In this document: positions 26,597 through 38,648 of the stretch, piece after piece | Layout of the letters: the number at the start of each line of letters is the position of its first letter | Numbering within the stretch: the stretch's first letter is position 1 | Origin: Mucidula mucida | Lineage: Eukaryota; Basidiomycota; Agaricomycetes; Agaricales; Physalacriaceae | Direction: 5' to 3' | Assembly (NCBI GenBank): GCA_015501055.1 | Contig: JADNYV010000020.1 | Span: 124,001-188,000, forward strand | DNA: 64,000 nucleotides | Translations under genes and position numbers: made by a program | Notes under the pieces: generated by a model | The model's database searches: none | What the model was told of the DNA's origin: nothing | Seen by the model: only the letters and a program-made list of their open reading frames with translations

Positions 26597-27770
26597 TTAC
26601 GAGTCTATTCTCAATGAGGTGCCCGAGACTGTCCTGCCCAATCTCTCCACGGCACGGTGGATCAGAGATGTAATCTCCGTTCTAATACGCATATCTAAAT
26701 CCGCACTAGAGCTGGCGCTAATACTTTCTATGACCTTGCTAATTTCATTGCCAGGGATCGGTGTTCCGAATGTGACACTCAATCGTGCGCCAACACGGGG
26801 AAGGAAGTTGTAAGGGAACGGGCGACCTTCTGGCATGAGTGTATCGAACCCAGTTATCCACATTGGTATTACGGTGGGGATGGTGGTTGGGGAACTGATG
26901 ATTCTACCACTGTGGATCGAAATGAGGAGGCGCATGGCACGGTAATGGAACACGTACACGCCCCACTTGAATCTGGGTAGGAATCCTTTGCCGGTCTCGT
27001 CGGTTTTGTAAGTGGCTGGTTGATTGATTTTGCCTTCACCATAGAGGTGTATCTATGGATCTGTCCAGAACGTTTGAATTCACGACGCGTAACACGTACC
27101 CATTCTCCTTGATTGAGTAAGTCTATCGCAGCATCGACTGAGCGCTGAAATATGCCCTTCCCGCGAAACGTTTCTAAAACCTGACCTTGCCGGAAGAAAT
27201 GGGACAGGACTCTGTGCTATGCAGAGCAATGCATGAAGTGTATGTAGCATGGCAGACGCAAAAGCTTACGGATTAGTGAACATTACTTCTGACGCGCCGA
27301 GCGTCCAACGGGTCATACGCGAATTGAGATAAGTTCGAGTGGGAAGGATACCCCAAGTGACTGGATCATCGAGCCTAGATAAAGTCAGACTCCAAGAAGA
27401 AACACGCGACATGAACGAAGCAAATCACGTTGAGATATGGTTACCAACTAAGAGTAGATGAACTCCCGCTCCTTCAAGGCCAACAAAAAACTTACCAGTA
27501 ACAACACCTTGCCCATTATTTCTTTTGTCGCTGTTCAAAGCGTCCATCAGGGTTGGGAGTCCATTAACAGTGACAGATGCGAGCCCTGAGTTGAGGAATA
27601 TTTTACAAGTTAGGCCAATACAGGTGACCGTGGTGGGGGACATGAAGAGAGAAAACTGAGCGTTTACTCAGCGCCAAACTGTTGCGATCGAACTCCAAAT
27701 CGGGCAATTGAGTGATGTGTTTTGCCTGTACATCTTTAAATGATCTCTTGAACGGAAAAGCTACAATCAT
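26597..27770 (-). CDS. TAZ1: Tafazzin, cardiolipin-remodelling transacylase
   Basis: Minus-strand multi-exon gene. Near the N-terminus are LPDLEFDRNSLA and, after an intron, TVTCIGLTCKIFLNSG. The HX4D acyltransferase motif reads NHISTLDDP (minus strand near 27365-27440). VLSHFFRQGQVLETFRGKGI, then IHLYGEGKINQP and the tafazzin-specific VIPMWITGFDTLMPEGRPFP follow. Tafazzin transfers acyl chains between phospholipids and cardiolipin at mitochondrial membranes. The start is placed at ATG 27770 (MIVAFPFKRSFKDV), the nearest in-frame methionine, but could differ. Start sites of this gene and of the ZC3H3-like gene lie 132 bases apart in opposite directions, implying a shared promoter. Confidence 0.88.
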
Positions 27771-27902
27771 ACAAGTGCAACCCTCCAAAGATTTGAGAGG
27801 AACGAAGCTCAAGCACCAAAGGTGGTATACCTCCCACGTGGCGCACATTACTCATTCTGGATCAACAGTACCAAACACAATCTCTCCTGTTTACATACCA
27901 TC

Positions 27903-29295
27903 ATGTCCTCCGAAGCGCAAATCAAGGCGGAGATTGCTCGACTTACTGGTATGTATCCTGCGATTTCTATTTTCGTGGCTAATCTTTGGACCAGCAAACA
28001 TCAACTCCGTCAAGGCAGGAAAAACGCAAACTCAAGATTACCAATACTCGGCACGCAAGAACAACTACTACAACCCTAACTACAAACCCAGGAATACCTA
28101 TGTCCGACCCGCGGCTTCAGCAGCACCGCCGCCCCTGCCGTCTGCTTCGCCTTCGCAACAGATGAAGGAGGTCGTTCTGAATGGCGTTGCTTTCGAATCA
28201 TCTGGGCGTTCTCTCGTTCGCAAAGATTGTAAGCTATATATCCTAATTTCTCGGGACAACAGTCATATTGTTCCTGCAGTACCTAAGCCAGTCTCTTCCG
28301 CCAAACCTCCGTCTTCCTCTGCCTCTCGCCCTCTCCCGCCACAATTCTCCCGCAAAGCAGGTCACATGATTCCGTCGCATCGTGTCTACAAACCTACATC
28401 TTCCCGCGGTCGAAGAGGTGGCCCTGTCAATCGTAACATGACCTTAAGAAACAGTCGCAGGCCTTATCAGTTTGTGTTTTTATTATGTCGCCAACGAACT
28501 CTAAACGATCGTTTACAGGCGCAAACAGCCAAAGCGCATCAAGTATTCCGACAAACCATGTTCTAAATTCTCTACGACTGGTGCGTCATCAATCTGTCTT
28601 AATCTTGATATTAGAGGCTCTCTGTCCTCGGTTCATGCTTACAACGATATATAGGTGTCTGTAGTCGAGGCCTTACTTGCCGCTACCAACACGATGGTGA
28701 CAAGGTCGCTATTTGCTGGAACTTTCTTCAAGGCAACTGTTCCAAACCTGACTCTTGTGAATTGTCTCACGACCCGACGCCTGAACGAACGCCTCTCTGT
28801 ATGCACTTCCTCAACAAGGGTCGCTGTACTCGTGTTCAATGTCCTTTTCCGCATGTCAATGTGGGTGCTCGGAATGGTGTTTGCCGCGATTTCGCAGTCT
28901 TGGGCTATTGTGCAAAAGGACTGGATTGCGATCATCAGCACGTTCGCGAATGCCCCGATTTTGCGGAAAAGGGTACTTGTTCCACGAAAGGGTGCAAACT
29001 TCCGCATGTCATCCGGGCTAACCGCAATAGGAAATCTGCAACAAGTACGACGGAGCCCGCCATCTTCAGTGACACGACTGGTTACATACCTGTGGCTTCG
29101 GAGCCGTCTCCAACTGCTGGTCAGCTTGGAGATGAGTTTATATCACTGACCTTCATCGAAAGTGATCATGATGAGGAGAGTGACGAGGAGGAGGAGGAGG
29201 ATGATGAAGACGACGACGTTCATGACAGTGACGATCATAATGACAATGCAAGCGGAGGCGACGAACCAGTATCTGACCCCGACGTAGTGCATTAA
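27903..29295 (+). CDS. CCCH zinc-finger protein, ZC3H3-like
   Basis: Plus-strand gene starting at ATG 27903 (MSSEAQIKAEIARLTG). A conserved basic region reads YSARKNNYYNPNYKPRNTYV, followed by a Pro/Ser-rich segment and RNMTLRNSRRPYQ. Then come CCCH fingers in tandem: YSDKPCSKFSTTGVCSRGLT, DKVAICWNFLQGNCSKPDSC, TPLCMHFLNKGRCTRVQC, GVCRDFAVLGYCAKGLDC and RECPDFAEKGTCSTKGC, each with a following His. Five fingers and the N-terminal SRY-like region resemble ZC3H3, a nuclear protein linked to mRNA 3' processing and export. The C-terminus is a highly acidic tail (DEESDEEEEEDDEDDDVHDS). Introns near 27945, 28228, 28465 and 28575 are about 50-60 bases. It is convergent with no gene; RPB4 follows in the same direction. 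Confidence 0.82.
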
Positions 29296-30223
29296 GAACA
29301 GTTTTTTAACCTGTAATCTGTTATCTGCTTTCAATATGTATTCTTTTGAATTTTAATGGTCTTCGGATGTGACAATAATGCCCTCTGTGATCTACAGTCA
29401 TTCCATTCGGCAGGTTTTTCCAAAACGAAGGAAGCCTTCAGCGGCTCGTTCCAACGTACTATCCTGGGTAGGTAATACAAAACGGGTAGGCTTTACAAAA
29501 TCGGTCTGCACATCTTCCTCGCTACTTTCTGCCAATATAACCTTCGGATATTGAATTCTAGCATTGAATTGACCGTGGATTTTTTTCGGCGCAGAAAAAT
29601 GAGCTTGCTACACTGAAATACCTCAAACAATACTCAAATCACACAAATCAAGGTAGTTCGAGCAATATCAGCCTGCACTGAGCCCTATAAATTACAAGAA
29701 ATTCTGAGAGTGTGCTATCAAGCTCATAGGTGATCCTCGACTCGTTGCCCTGGTGGTCTAGGATGTTGGGGTTGTCATTGTGAAAGAGGAGCGGGAGCGT
29801 GACGAGTCACGGAGGCGATGTCCCACGATGCCGTTCTTCATTCTCCGACGCTAGACGTATAGATCGCATGCTTGCTGCTTGACAACCGAAGGTTCCGCAC
29901 GCCTCGCAACGACGGCAATCGTGACTACCTGTGACCAGGGTTTTGTAATCCTACCTTCGACCTCGTCGCACCGGTATCGCTTGCTACTGCCAGAGCAGCT
30001 CTTCTCCCCAACCAAAGGCATCACTCAAGAGAATAGAAGGTCTTTAACAACATCCGGTGTATCCGATGATTTTTAGCCTCAAGATCCACTCTATTCACGC
30101 CCGAGTAGATTTTTTGTATTACTACCAGGATAGTAGATCTACCCAGCAACGAGATCTGTCCGGACAACACCGAAAGCTGACATAACGCCCGATACCACAT
30201 TTGGACGGCCTCTGTTGTCTTCC
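29296..30223. other. Intergenic region upstream of RPB4
   Basis: About 930 bases. Short open frames here lack protein-like composition. No RNA gene, repeat or clear core promoter motif was recognised. Confidence 0.5.
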
Positions 30224-30824
30224 ATGTCGTCGAGGGTACGACGTACGCTTACAGAGGAAGAAGATGCGTCTGCACTGAAGCTTGGGGCTGGTTAGTACTT
30301 TGACATGTGATTGAACTCCTGTCTTATTCGCCGCCCGTCGTAGAGTTCAACAACGCCGGTTGTTTGCTCATTTCCGAAGTCAAATATCTGTTGGAGAACA
30401 GGGACAAGGAGCCGCCTGATACCCCGTGCGTCGTACGCTGCAGCTGCTGGACGAGTCTTATGTTTATCACAGTGTCTACAACAAGACTCTGGACTATGTA
30501 AAGACATTTGCAAAATTCAACACGACCGACTCGGCGAGCGCCGTTCGAGAGTGCGTCACTCATAGCTCATGTCAGCCACATTTAACACTTTGAATGCAGA
30601 ACCCTCCGTCGAGAGCCGGCGCTCACACAGTTCGAGACTGCTCAAATAGCTAATTTGTGTCCTGCAACTGCAGAGGAAGCAAAAAGCATCGTCCCGAGGT
30701 GAGCGCCAAGTTTTTGCCTATCCCGATCCTTCTCATCAAAATTTAGTCTCGTGAAGATTGATGACGATCGATTACAAGCCCTCCTGGACGAGATACAGAC
30801 TATGCGCAAGTTCCAATCATAGCC
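30224..30824 (+). CDS. RPB4: RNA polymerase II subunit RPB4
   Basis: Five exons can be defined with confidence: 30224-30290, 30344-30425, 30473-30550, 30600-30698 and 30747-30824, each joined by a GT-AG intron of 47-53 bases with frame kept. The protein is about 134 residues, the usual size for Rpb4. It begins MSSRVRRTLTEEEDASALKL and continues EFNNAGCLLISEVKYLLE, TLDYVKTFAKFNTTDSA, TLRREPALTQFETAQIANLC and KIDDDRLQALLDEIQTMRKF, matching the HRDC-like fold of Rpb4. With Rpb7 it forms the stalk of Pol II, acting in initiation, mRNA export and decay. This is one of the best-resolved gene models in the window. Confidence 0.95.
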
Positions 30825-31247
30825 CATGTTGTAATATTATTTCTCTCGTCTGAGCTATTCATCGTCATTGCATACTATATCACTACAGGCTCTCCTACGG
30901 CTCCAGCAAGATTCAGCCCAGACGATTCATAGCTTCTTCGCGTCCTCCTTATTAACTAGTCACCTGGCGAATACAACCGTGTATCTCAACCCGAGAAACG
31001 TCAGGACATCGTTCAATGGATGGAAAGATGAATTTGTGTGGACTAGCCCTCAAGGACTTTCTGAACATGATTCGGGGCGAGTAGCGCATCCCCGAAGATG
31101 CCCCATTTTGCATTCACGAGTGCGCCTTGCGTCTGCGTCAGGCATGCTACGACGGCCCGGTTCTACTGCAAGCTGAGCATAAGATGAATCACTCCTAGCT
31201 CATGTGAGCGCCTGCTATATAACGACTCTGTCTCTAAGTGCTACATC
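30825..31247. other. Intergenic region
   Basis: About 420 bases between RPB4 and the sialidase-like gene, same orientation. No coding frame is supportable. A TATATAA lies at 31216-31222, but only 26 bases before the ATG, so its role is doubtful. Confidence 0.45.
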
Positions 31248-32670
31248 ATGTTCGCCCTCTTTGTATACGTCTTCTTCTCTGTGACCAATGTCCTCGCCGC
31301 TTTCCCAGATCCAAAGACGCTCTGGACATTTGGTGAACTCAATACTTCTGATACGCTATATGCCGGGATCCCCATGCTGGAGGACGTGACACATGTTTTG
31401 GTGCACAACGGGTCGCTTACTGGAAGGACATACTCTCATCATGCCGCAATCGAGTATTTCGATGGAGACATTTGGGTGGCATGGAGCTCTGGTTTGATAG
31501 ACGAAGACCAGAACGGTCAACAGTCGTGGGTTGCCAGAGGTAGGAGGCGCAATGGAACTGCCGACTGGTCCTTCGACAAACCGCGCGTCGATGTTAGGAG
31601 CGCATTACTGCCTAACCAAACGTCCGAGGCTAACTATACGTATTGGTGCAACGAGATGGTTTGTACCCGCACGCCGTGAAAGCATACAACCCAGGCTTAT
31701 ATTGCATAGATCGTTCAACGCGCTAGTCAACCCAACGGCTTTATAAAGTTCGAGTCTGTCATCTATTCTATCGTGGAATTTGCCGGCATTGTCTGCTATA
31801 GCAGTGGCAATATACCACTGGCTCTGGGCGCATGGTCATTCCGCTTTCGGGCCCAAAATCGGCGGGTTGTTGGTTGACGCGTAATAACTTCACTGACGAG
31901 CACCTCTATCGGAAGACACAACTCCCAAAGCGGTTGTGCGAGCCTCATCTGCGCGATAATCTTAACAAGCTTCTAACAAGACCCGACATATTACCATTTT
32001 CCAATGATAAACTTATAAATGCTCGAAAGTTCTATGCGTCTGACGGTGTAACGACGCTGCAAGAGGTCACTCATGCAGTGTGGCACGAGAACTCTACTTC
32101 GGGGTACTGGCAACGTTTCTGGCGTGACGTTCGCGGCTCAAATAACTCATTGGTTAGTCACTTTCTCCGACTTGCTCGAAATCGGGTCATCTCTTTGTAT
32201 AGGTGAATTGGGTAGAGTTTTCATCAACAGGAGACGACTGGTTCCCTCTCGTTGTTACGCCAGAACGGAATTCTATATATGCAACGAATATTCCAGACAG
32301 CAATACAAAATCGTTCTACGGAGCCTTACCAAATGGAAAGGCGCATTCCTCATTCATAACCCTCAATACTACCCCGATACGCGCTTTCGGCAACCACTCG
32401 TAGTTTCTGTGGCGCAAGATGGTGTTCACTTCAACTGGTCGCGCGTAATCAGGACCAATGGCTCCAGTAATATCATACCCGATACACGGTAAGCGACTGA
32501 AAACGATGCTTTAGTGTTGTTTGCCTCATACACACCACAGAGGTATTAAACGGGTAGGGTTTTCGTACCCGCACGCCACTATAACAGACAGTGAACTGCT
32601 CGTGGTATACAGTGAAGCGAAGGAGAATATCTGGATGACTAGAATCCCATTAAATGTTCTATATGTGTAG
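31248..32670 (+). CDS. Secreted sialidase-like (BNR/beta-propeller) protein
   Basis: ATG 31248 opens a signal peptide (MFALFVYVFFSVTNVLAAFP). The first exon continues THVLVHNGSLTGRTYSHHAA and YFDGDIWVAWSSGLIDEDQN, then GQQSWVARGRRRNG. Later exons contain HAVWHENSTSGYWQRFWR, LIHNPQYYPDTRFRQPLVVS, VAQDGVHFNWSRVIR and GFSYPHATITDSELLVVYSE, ending KENIWMTRIPLNVLYV. The pattern (repeated strand pairs, S-x-D-G-x-x-F/W-like turns, a late YPHATITD) is that of fungal proteins of the exo-alpha-sialidase superfamily, six-bladed propellers. True sialidase activity needs an arginine triad that I cannot place, so the substrate is unknown. Several N-glycosylation sequons (NGSLT, NQTS, NYTY) support secretion. 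Introns are about 50 bases; internal borders are approximate. Confidence 0.72.
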
Positions 32671-32710
32671 TCGCATCACAAACACTCGTCCGTGTGTCGT
32701 TCGTACCATG

Positions 32711-34799
32711 CTAACCCTCCATTTCTGCTGCCTCTTGCTTGCTGAGTGCAACTTCCTCTTCCTCCTCCTCCTCCTCCATACCCTCGATCACCTCTGTGAC
32801 TTTCTCCGCATCGTTGTTAACGAATGCTGTCTTATCGAACACTCTATTCTCTTTGAATCGTTTTGATCGTTTTTGTCCGTTGAGTATGGCGACCTCCGGT
32901 ATTGTCCCTTCTGGATTCAGGTAGAGCAAGTCGTCACCGTCGTAGTTATCGACCATTTGAATCCAAGCATCAAACCTCCAACGAAAAGTCAGCTCAGATT
33001 TCAGACTGATCCACAGCATAACGTACAAGCCAGTACGGGTTTCGATTCCTCGCATGCTGCCGTAAATGTACTTTTGCTTGAAGTCTTCCATTTTGTCAGT
33101 CAGTTTGTCGAAATCGATTGGAGGTCGATAATCGGGACTGTCTGTATCAAGCTTCTCGTTAGCGGCGATGACATTCTTGTTGTACTCTCCGTAGACTGGT
33201 GCTTCAAGCAGTAGACCTAGAGCTGGCACTTTTGGTACGGTCACTAAAGGCAAACGGTACAGCTGAATCGAAATAAGATTCGAGTAAAGGTTCTGAAGTA
33301 GGATGCGTACTTCAGTGATGACATGAGGAGGGGTATTCGTCCGACAAATCATGATCAGGGCGAACATCATTTTACGCTGGACAGATGGTAAATATTGACT
33401 CGTTAGCTATGATGAGAACAAACTATCTTGATAGAAGATCAGTAACATAACCATTGTGTGAATTAGTTACTTACTTGATGTAGCATGAAACTCTGACCAT
33501 GGAAATGGACAGGTATCCATTCCGTCCCGTCGTGGACTTGTGGATCGAGAATCTGATGAAGAAATGTAAAATTCGCACATCTGTAGGAGCTAGGACAAAC
33601 CTCTATCTTCCTCATAAATCTTTTGTTGGTTGAAGCGTTAGGAGTGTTGGTGATAGTAAAATTATGGAAGTTGTGGGTCCCTTCGAATTGTGGCGTAATC
33701 GTCTGGAGCCTAGCTATGAGTTCAGGTGTCACTCTCCAAGCTCTTTTGCGCCTCGTCTCCTCTTCTGCGTCGGGGTGCTCAAGGTCGACGTCGGACCAGA
33801 ACGAGTGTACAGGCGCGTCGTAGGGCTTTCCCAAATGGCGCTCTATGGCGCGAACGAAGCCGCTGCCCGGTTTTGGAGGTATCAGCAGATACGATGGGAA
33901 AAAGTATGTGTATCGACGGCTATCGCACATACTAGCCAAGGGAATGATTAGGATGGATTCATGTCATTCAAAGGAATCGCGACATACGTGCGTGCATTGA
34001 ACGAGTTTTTCACCCTGACCTGGCAACATCTGTATCAATTGAAAAGCGCGATGCGTGACATGGTTGACATACAAAATCCCAGACGCGTATTTCTGACGGT
34101 AATTCCTCGTTGATTCGGGATAGCATGTCGCCCTGTCCGGGAACCGACATGATCATTTTGAAGGAAACAGCATTGCCAGCCGCGTGAACACCAGAGTCGG
34201 TACGTGCAGCACGCGATAGTTTGACCTGTTGAGACAGTTGGAAAGATAATGGGACGCGCAGGATGCGACTTTACTTTGAGTGGGTCGTCCGAGTTGTCTT
34301 TAGAGATGGCGCCTGCTCGGCACAGTGCATCGAAAAGGGTACCTTCGACCGTCGGGTAGCTGACACGGTCAGGATGTACTTTCTGACTAGTAATGGTTAG
34401 AAAGGAGCGAGAATGAAGAGCACAGACGCACTATTGCATACCACGAAACGGGGACCCACAAAAACCAATAAGCATGGCGCACATTTTCTTTGGAAGTCGG
34501 CCCTCTCTTTCTTCTCCTTCCGCTCTTTCCTTCGGTGCCTCCACTCTAGGCTTGCGCCTGTTCTGCCGTCTTTCTTTTCCCTTTTGTCCTCGAGCGCTGG
34601 GTTTTTCGCCAACGTCTCCATCAACGTTCATCGAAGGATTTTCGTGCACATCAAGTTTTCTCCGCTTTGCCTCTGGCTCTTCATTCAACGAAGTGTCCGC
34701 CATTGGTGCAGCTGTCGTAGAATAAGGATAACGTCGCGATAAAGGACCTCGTGAGCGTCCAACGAACGCTCGAAGAGGAAACATGCCGAATTTGGTCAT
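32711..34799 (-). CDS. PUS1: tRNA pseudouridine synthase Pus1
   Basis: Minus-strand gene starting at ATG 34799 (MTKFGMFPLRAFVGRSRGPL), with a basic N-terminus that could target mitochondria and a Lys/Arg-rich stretch (GKERRQNRRKPRVEAPKERA). Next comes KKMCAMLIGFCGSPFRGMQ, the start of the TruA fold, then ARTDSGVHAAGNAVSFKM, which holds the catalytic Asp. Further on are HRAFQLIQ, GTHNFHNFTITN with KRFMRKIEVC, WIPVHFHGQSFMLHQ and the C-terminal PALGLLLEAPVYGEYNK. The order matches eukaryotic Pus1, which modifies tRNAs and some other RNAs in nucleus and mitochondria. The tail is acidic (EGMEEEEEEEEVALSK). It lies 133 bases downstream of the UIM gene on the same strand. Confidence 0.92.
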
Positions 34800-34932
34800 C
34801 ACTGTACTGACCGTTCTCTGCCTCATCCCACTTCCACCCTGAGATGAGTATTGAGACTCGTACGTACAACCGAATAATCGACTAGGTATAACGTAGATTT
34901 TAATCCAGATAGTCCGCCATATAAGTGTAAGA

Positions 34933-37900
34933 TCAACCATCAGCTTTCAAGTTTTCCACCGCCTCCGATAACCTAGCAAGGCTTTCGCACAATTGGATGC
35001 CATTCTGGCCCAAATACTTGCTCCCCTGCGACATGAAACGTCCGTTCTTGTCGACGAAAGGCTGCAGGAGATCGACCAGGGGGTCCTGAAGCTCTCCGAA
35101 CTCTATATCCCCTTCCCGATGCATCCACTTCCTGAGCCCGCAGCTCTTCGTTATTCTGCATACCCGAAGCAGAGCAAGCTCGGGGTAACCCCACTCATCA
35201 ATCATCCCCGTCAGGAATTTGACCAGTTGGCCATACATTTTGAGGTTTGAACGTATTAAGATCCAGTCTGAGAAAGACTTCTTACTGAGAAGATGTCGTA
35301 TGGAGTTGGCCAGTAGGGAAGAGTGAATGAGATAGGTCACGTTTGGCGCTGGTCCTCGTCCGTCAGATCTTCTAGGACGAGTGGCATTATTGCTTGTGAA
35401 CATCGGATCTACGTAGCGCATCAAGGCCGCGAGCGTATCACAAAAGGCAACGCAGGACTTGGAGAGGTACGCTTCGTAGTTTTCAGAGTTGCCAAGATGC
35501 TTTAGAACATCCTGGTCATATGCGCTCAAAATTTCGAAGATGGCACAGCTGCATTTTTGGGCGCATGTCCCAGCCGTCAAGCAGACAGTGTCAGTTCTCT
35601 TTGAGCAACCACGGCAGAATGACCGTGCGCAGTTTGTACACTTCATCTTGAGAAGCCGTTCTAGACGCTCCTCTGAAAGATCTTTGACGGTGATGTTTTC
35701 GCCCTAGATTGCAGGTCAATCTATAAAGTCCAATATTATGAATCATAGTCGCACATTACCGTCATCGCCATATATCAGTGGCGAGGGAGAAGTGCACGAC
35801 GGGCATATTTTCTCATCGGAAAAAATATCTGTCGAATTGTGCATTCTGAACTGCTCTGCAGCGAGTGCATTCATGATGAGTGTCTGCCCTGCGAAACACT
35901 CCTCGGCTAAGAACTCTGCCAAGGGAAAGGATACAATGTCCTTCTTTTCCACAGGATACCCGTTACTGGTGTGTGGTCCGATATACGACTTGAGCCTGCT
36001 TCTGTCGACGGAGACTGTCCGCCTGCAGGCACGAGCGAATACGGTGGTAGAGATGACGTGACTGATGGCCCGGGAGTACTTGGAGGGCTTTCCTTCAAGA
36101 TCATAATGTCAGACCCAACATCGCTCTCTGCCATTGACACCCGCGTAGATAGAGTAGGCGCAGCATGGGTAACTTTGGGTTGTCGTTGTCTCGACGCGCT
36201 CAAATCATGCTCCGGGCCAGCCTGATATATGCATCAGGAAAGCAAAATCATCCAAACTGTACGCAATACCTGAATCGGGATAGGAGTCAGTGGATGATCG
36301 ATAGGAACCCAACCAGAAGGTGGACTGGGGGTGCTACTCGAAGGGCGCCGTTGGAGATTCTATAGATATGCGTCAGATCTGAAGGGCTACTGCAAACAAT
36401 GGATAACAACCTGTCTCGTAAGTGGAGATGATGATGGCTGGGTAACAGTAACCCAGTCAGAGGGCGGACTAGGTGTGCTAACAGATGATATATTGGTCCA
36501 ATAATCCGAATCGCTATCGGTGTTATGAGGCGATGCGCCACTGCGATTTTGAGCACCATCAGAGGCAACTGCCAGTCTGGAAGTGGCCGTCCGGGGTGCT
36601 GGGTGCCATATGGCAGGCAAAGCTTGTGATCGTTGCGGAGACGAAGGTGCAGCCCTCCAAGCCGACGGTGTTCCATCCCCAATGGGCCTAGTCTATGCTC
36701 GGGATAAGTTCTGCTGGACGACAGGGTTAAAGATGACATACTCTAGACGGAGAGCTACTCAGATTGAATGTTGGTCGCGATGGCATGCGCGCGAGGCTAG
36801 TTGGGGTCGTGGCTCGGAATGGCGAAAAGCTTCGTGTGGGCGATTCCTGCAATGTTGGTGGGGCATTATTCGTAGGTCTAGTCTATTCTTGAGGTTAGAT
36901 GCGTTTAGAAACACTAGTGGAAAGACACCGAACGTTGGAGAGGGCGCCACTAGCATTCAATACTGGGCGAGACGGTATGCGTTGACCGAGACTATTCGGC
37001 GTTGCGGTCCGAAAGGGCGAGAAGGTGCGTGTCGGCGCTTCTGGCATTGGCGTTTGGGATCTTTGTCTATCCGTGGTAGCCTCAACCGTTGGTCGGTGAC
37101 GTGCTTGACTCATATCTTGTCCTCGAGAATAAGAGAGAGATTGTCTTCGAGGGCTAGCAGAAGTTGAAAGTACTGTCTCTCGAGCAGAGAAGTGGCCTGG
37201 CTGTATAGGTGTTTGTGCGTCCTTCGGTGCCTGAGATTAGAGCGTAGCCTTGGAATGAAAAGATTATTCTCACAACAGCGAAGTCACTTTCGGTAGGCGA
37301 CCCTTCTGGGCTTCCTGGATCGCTCCTACTGCTTAATGAGCTGGCATCTGCGGCCGAAGAGGAAGACTCTGGAGACCATGGAATATGGAACGCAACACGG
37401 CGATCGAAACCTGGCCCTCGTCTGTAACCCGAATATTGGAGGATTGCTTGTGCCTCTACGTTATCAAAGTCGCGCGCAGACACGGTTGAACGAGTGGTCA
37501 TAGAGGGGAAATCTGTGTCCGCCTCACGAGGATCTGGGACAATTCCAGCATTGCTAATCCTCCGAGAGTTCGAGTAGCCGGGCCTCCGATTCGTCGCTGA
37601 GGGTGTATATGGAAGAAAGAATGATTGTCCAACAGCATCAACGTTCCTCGCAGAAGCTCCCGGGTAATGCCTATCAGCGTAGTCGCTCCCTGCGCGCGCC
37701 TCCGGTAGCCGAGGACCGCTCTTGGATTCACTCTGTTTGCTCTCAGAATCCATTAGACGCTGGGCACGTGCAAAATTGTCTAGCTGGTACTGCTCTATAG
37801 ACTGTTGGATGGCTGCCCGCAAGTCTTCTTCTTCCTCCGCAGCGAGAGCACTTTCAGTTTCATCGACTGCTAAAGTAGATGTAGAACTGACGTCGGGAGA

Positions 37901-37987
37901 TATTATCGTGCTATCCGAGTCACCCCGAAGATAGGCGCTATAGTTTGGATCATCTGGCGAGCCTCCTCGTGGATACGCCGAAGTCAT
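34933..37987 (-). CDS. UIM protein with C-terminal cysteine cluster, unknown function
   Basis: Minus-strand multi-exon gene starting at ATG 37987 (MTSAYPRGGSPDDPNYSAYL). A ubiquitin-interacting motif is visible at about residues 50-75: EEEEDLRAAIQQSIEQYQ has the acidic patch, central Ala and Ser of a UIM. A long Ser/Pro-rich region follows with repeated SPPSDWVTV and SPPSGWVPI units (about 36290-36480). The C-terminal third holds FLAEECFAGQTLIMNALAAE, then KICPSCTSP, MKCTNCARSFCRGCSKRTD and CLTAGTCAQKCSC, a cysteine array like an IBR or treble-clef zinc module, followed by a helical domain (LVKFLTGMIDEWGYPELALL). No complete RING is seen. The gene faces RPN6 across 661 bases. It may read ubiquitin; ligase activity is not established. 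Exon borders in the disordered middle are approximate. Confidence 0.65.
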
Positions 37988-38648
37988 GGTAGCTGGATAG
38001 AATGTGGACGAAGTTGGGGATCACTCTGCCTGCTAACTGTTCAACGTGTACAGCGTTCGGAACCGACAACGAGGAGGGAGCGAGAGATGTGATGAGGATC
38101 AGATGAGAAGAATCACGGCACGATCACGGGAACTCGCGGTAGCTGTAAAGATGTGTGGGCCCTAGCAGAATTACACGGATAGAATATAGTGGGAAGATAC
38201 CCCACCTTAGGATCTTGAGTGGCGACAGGTGTGAAGCCACAAATGATCAAGTCAGGTTTGATGGGAAAACATGATTATCAAATTAGAGCTGATTGTTGTG
38301 CCCTGTAGAGTTTTGTTGACTGAGAAGACAGAAGAATATAGCTGTAGCTGATGTTGTACGCGGTTCATGTCAGCATGAGACTGGAGGACGCCATTGAAAT
38401 CCATTCAATCGACTCCTCGGGCGACAGAGATAGGTCATGTTTGAGGAAGGCGAGGAAGAGAGGACGGGTCAGGGTTCGCACGGGAAGGTATAAGAATAGT
38501 AAGAGAAACATGGGACTGGTATGGGTGAGCACTGAGGACGTCTGGCCTCAAATCGTACTACTGAAGGGGTGGGTGAAGTGCCGGCGGCAAATCCCTGAAA
38601 CGGAAACTCCCACGACGCGCGTCCAACTCTTTCCTACTCCGTCACCAA
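37988..38648. other. Divergent promoter region of UIM gene and RPN6
   Basis: About 660 bases between two genes transcribed away from each other. No coding frame. It contains a PACE-like element close to RPN6, listed separately. Confidence 0.5.
38583..38591 (+). promoter_or_regulatory. PACE-like proteasome element upstream of RPN6
   Basis: GGCGGCAAA lies 58 bases before the RPN6 ATG. It differs by one base from GGTGGCAAA, the proteasome-associated control element bound by Rpn4 in budding yeast. A nine-base near match can arise by chance and an Rpn4 equivalent in basidiomycetes is not assured. Confidence 0.35.

Noticed and set aside
32754..32785. Triplet repeat CCT/CTC resembling a microsatellite
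   Set aside because: It encodes the poly-Glu tail of PUS1 on the minus strand, so it is coding low complexity.
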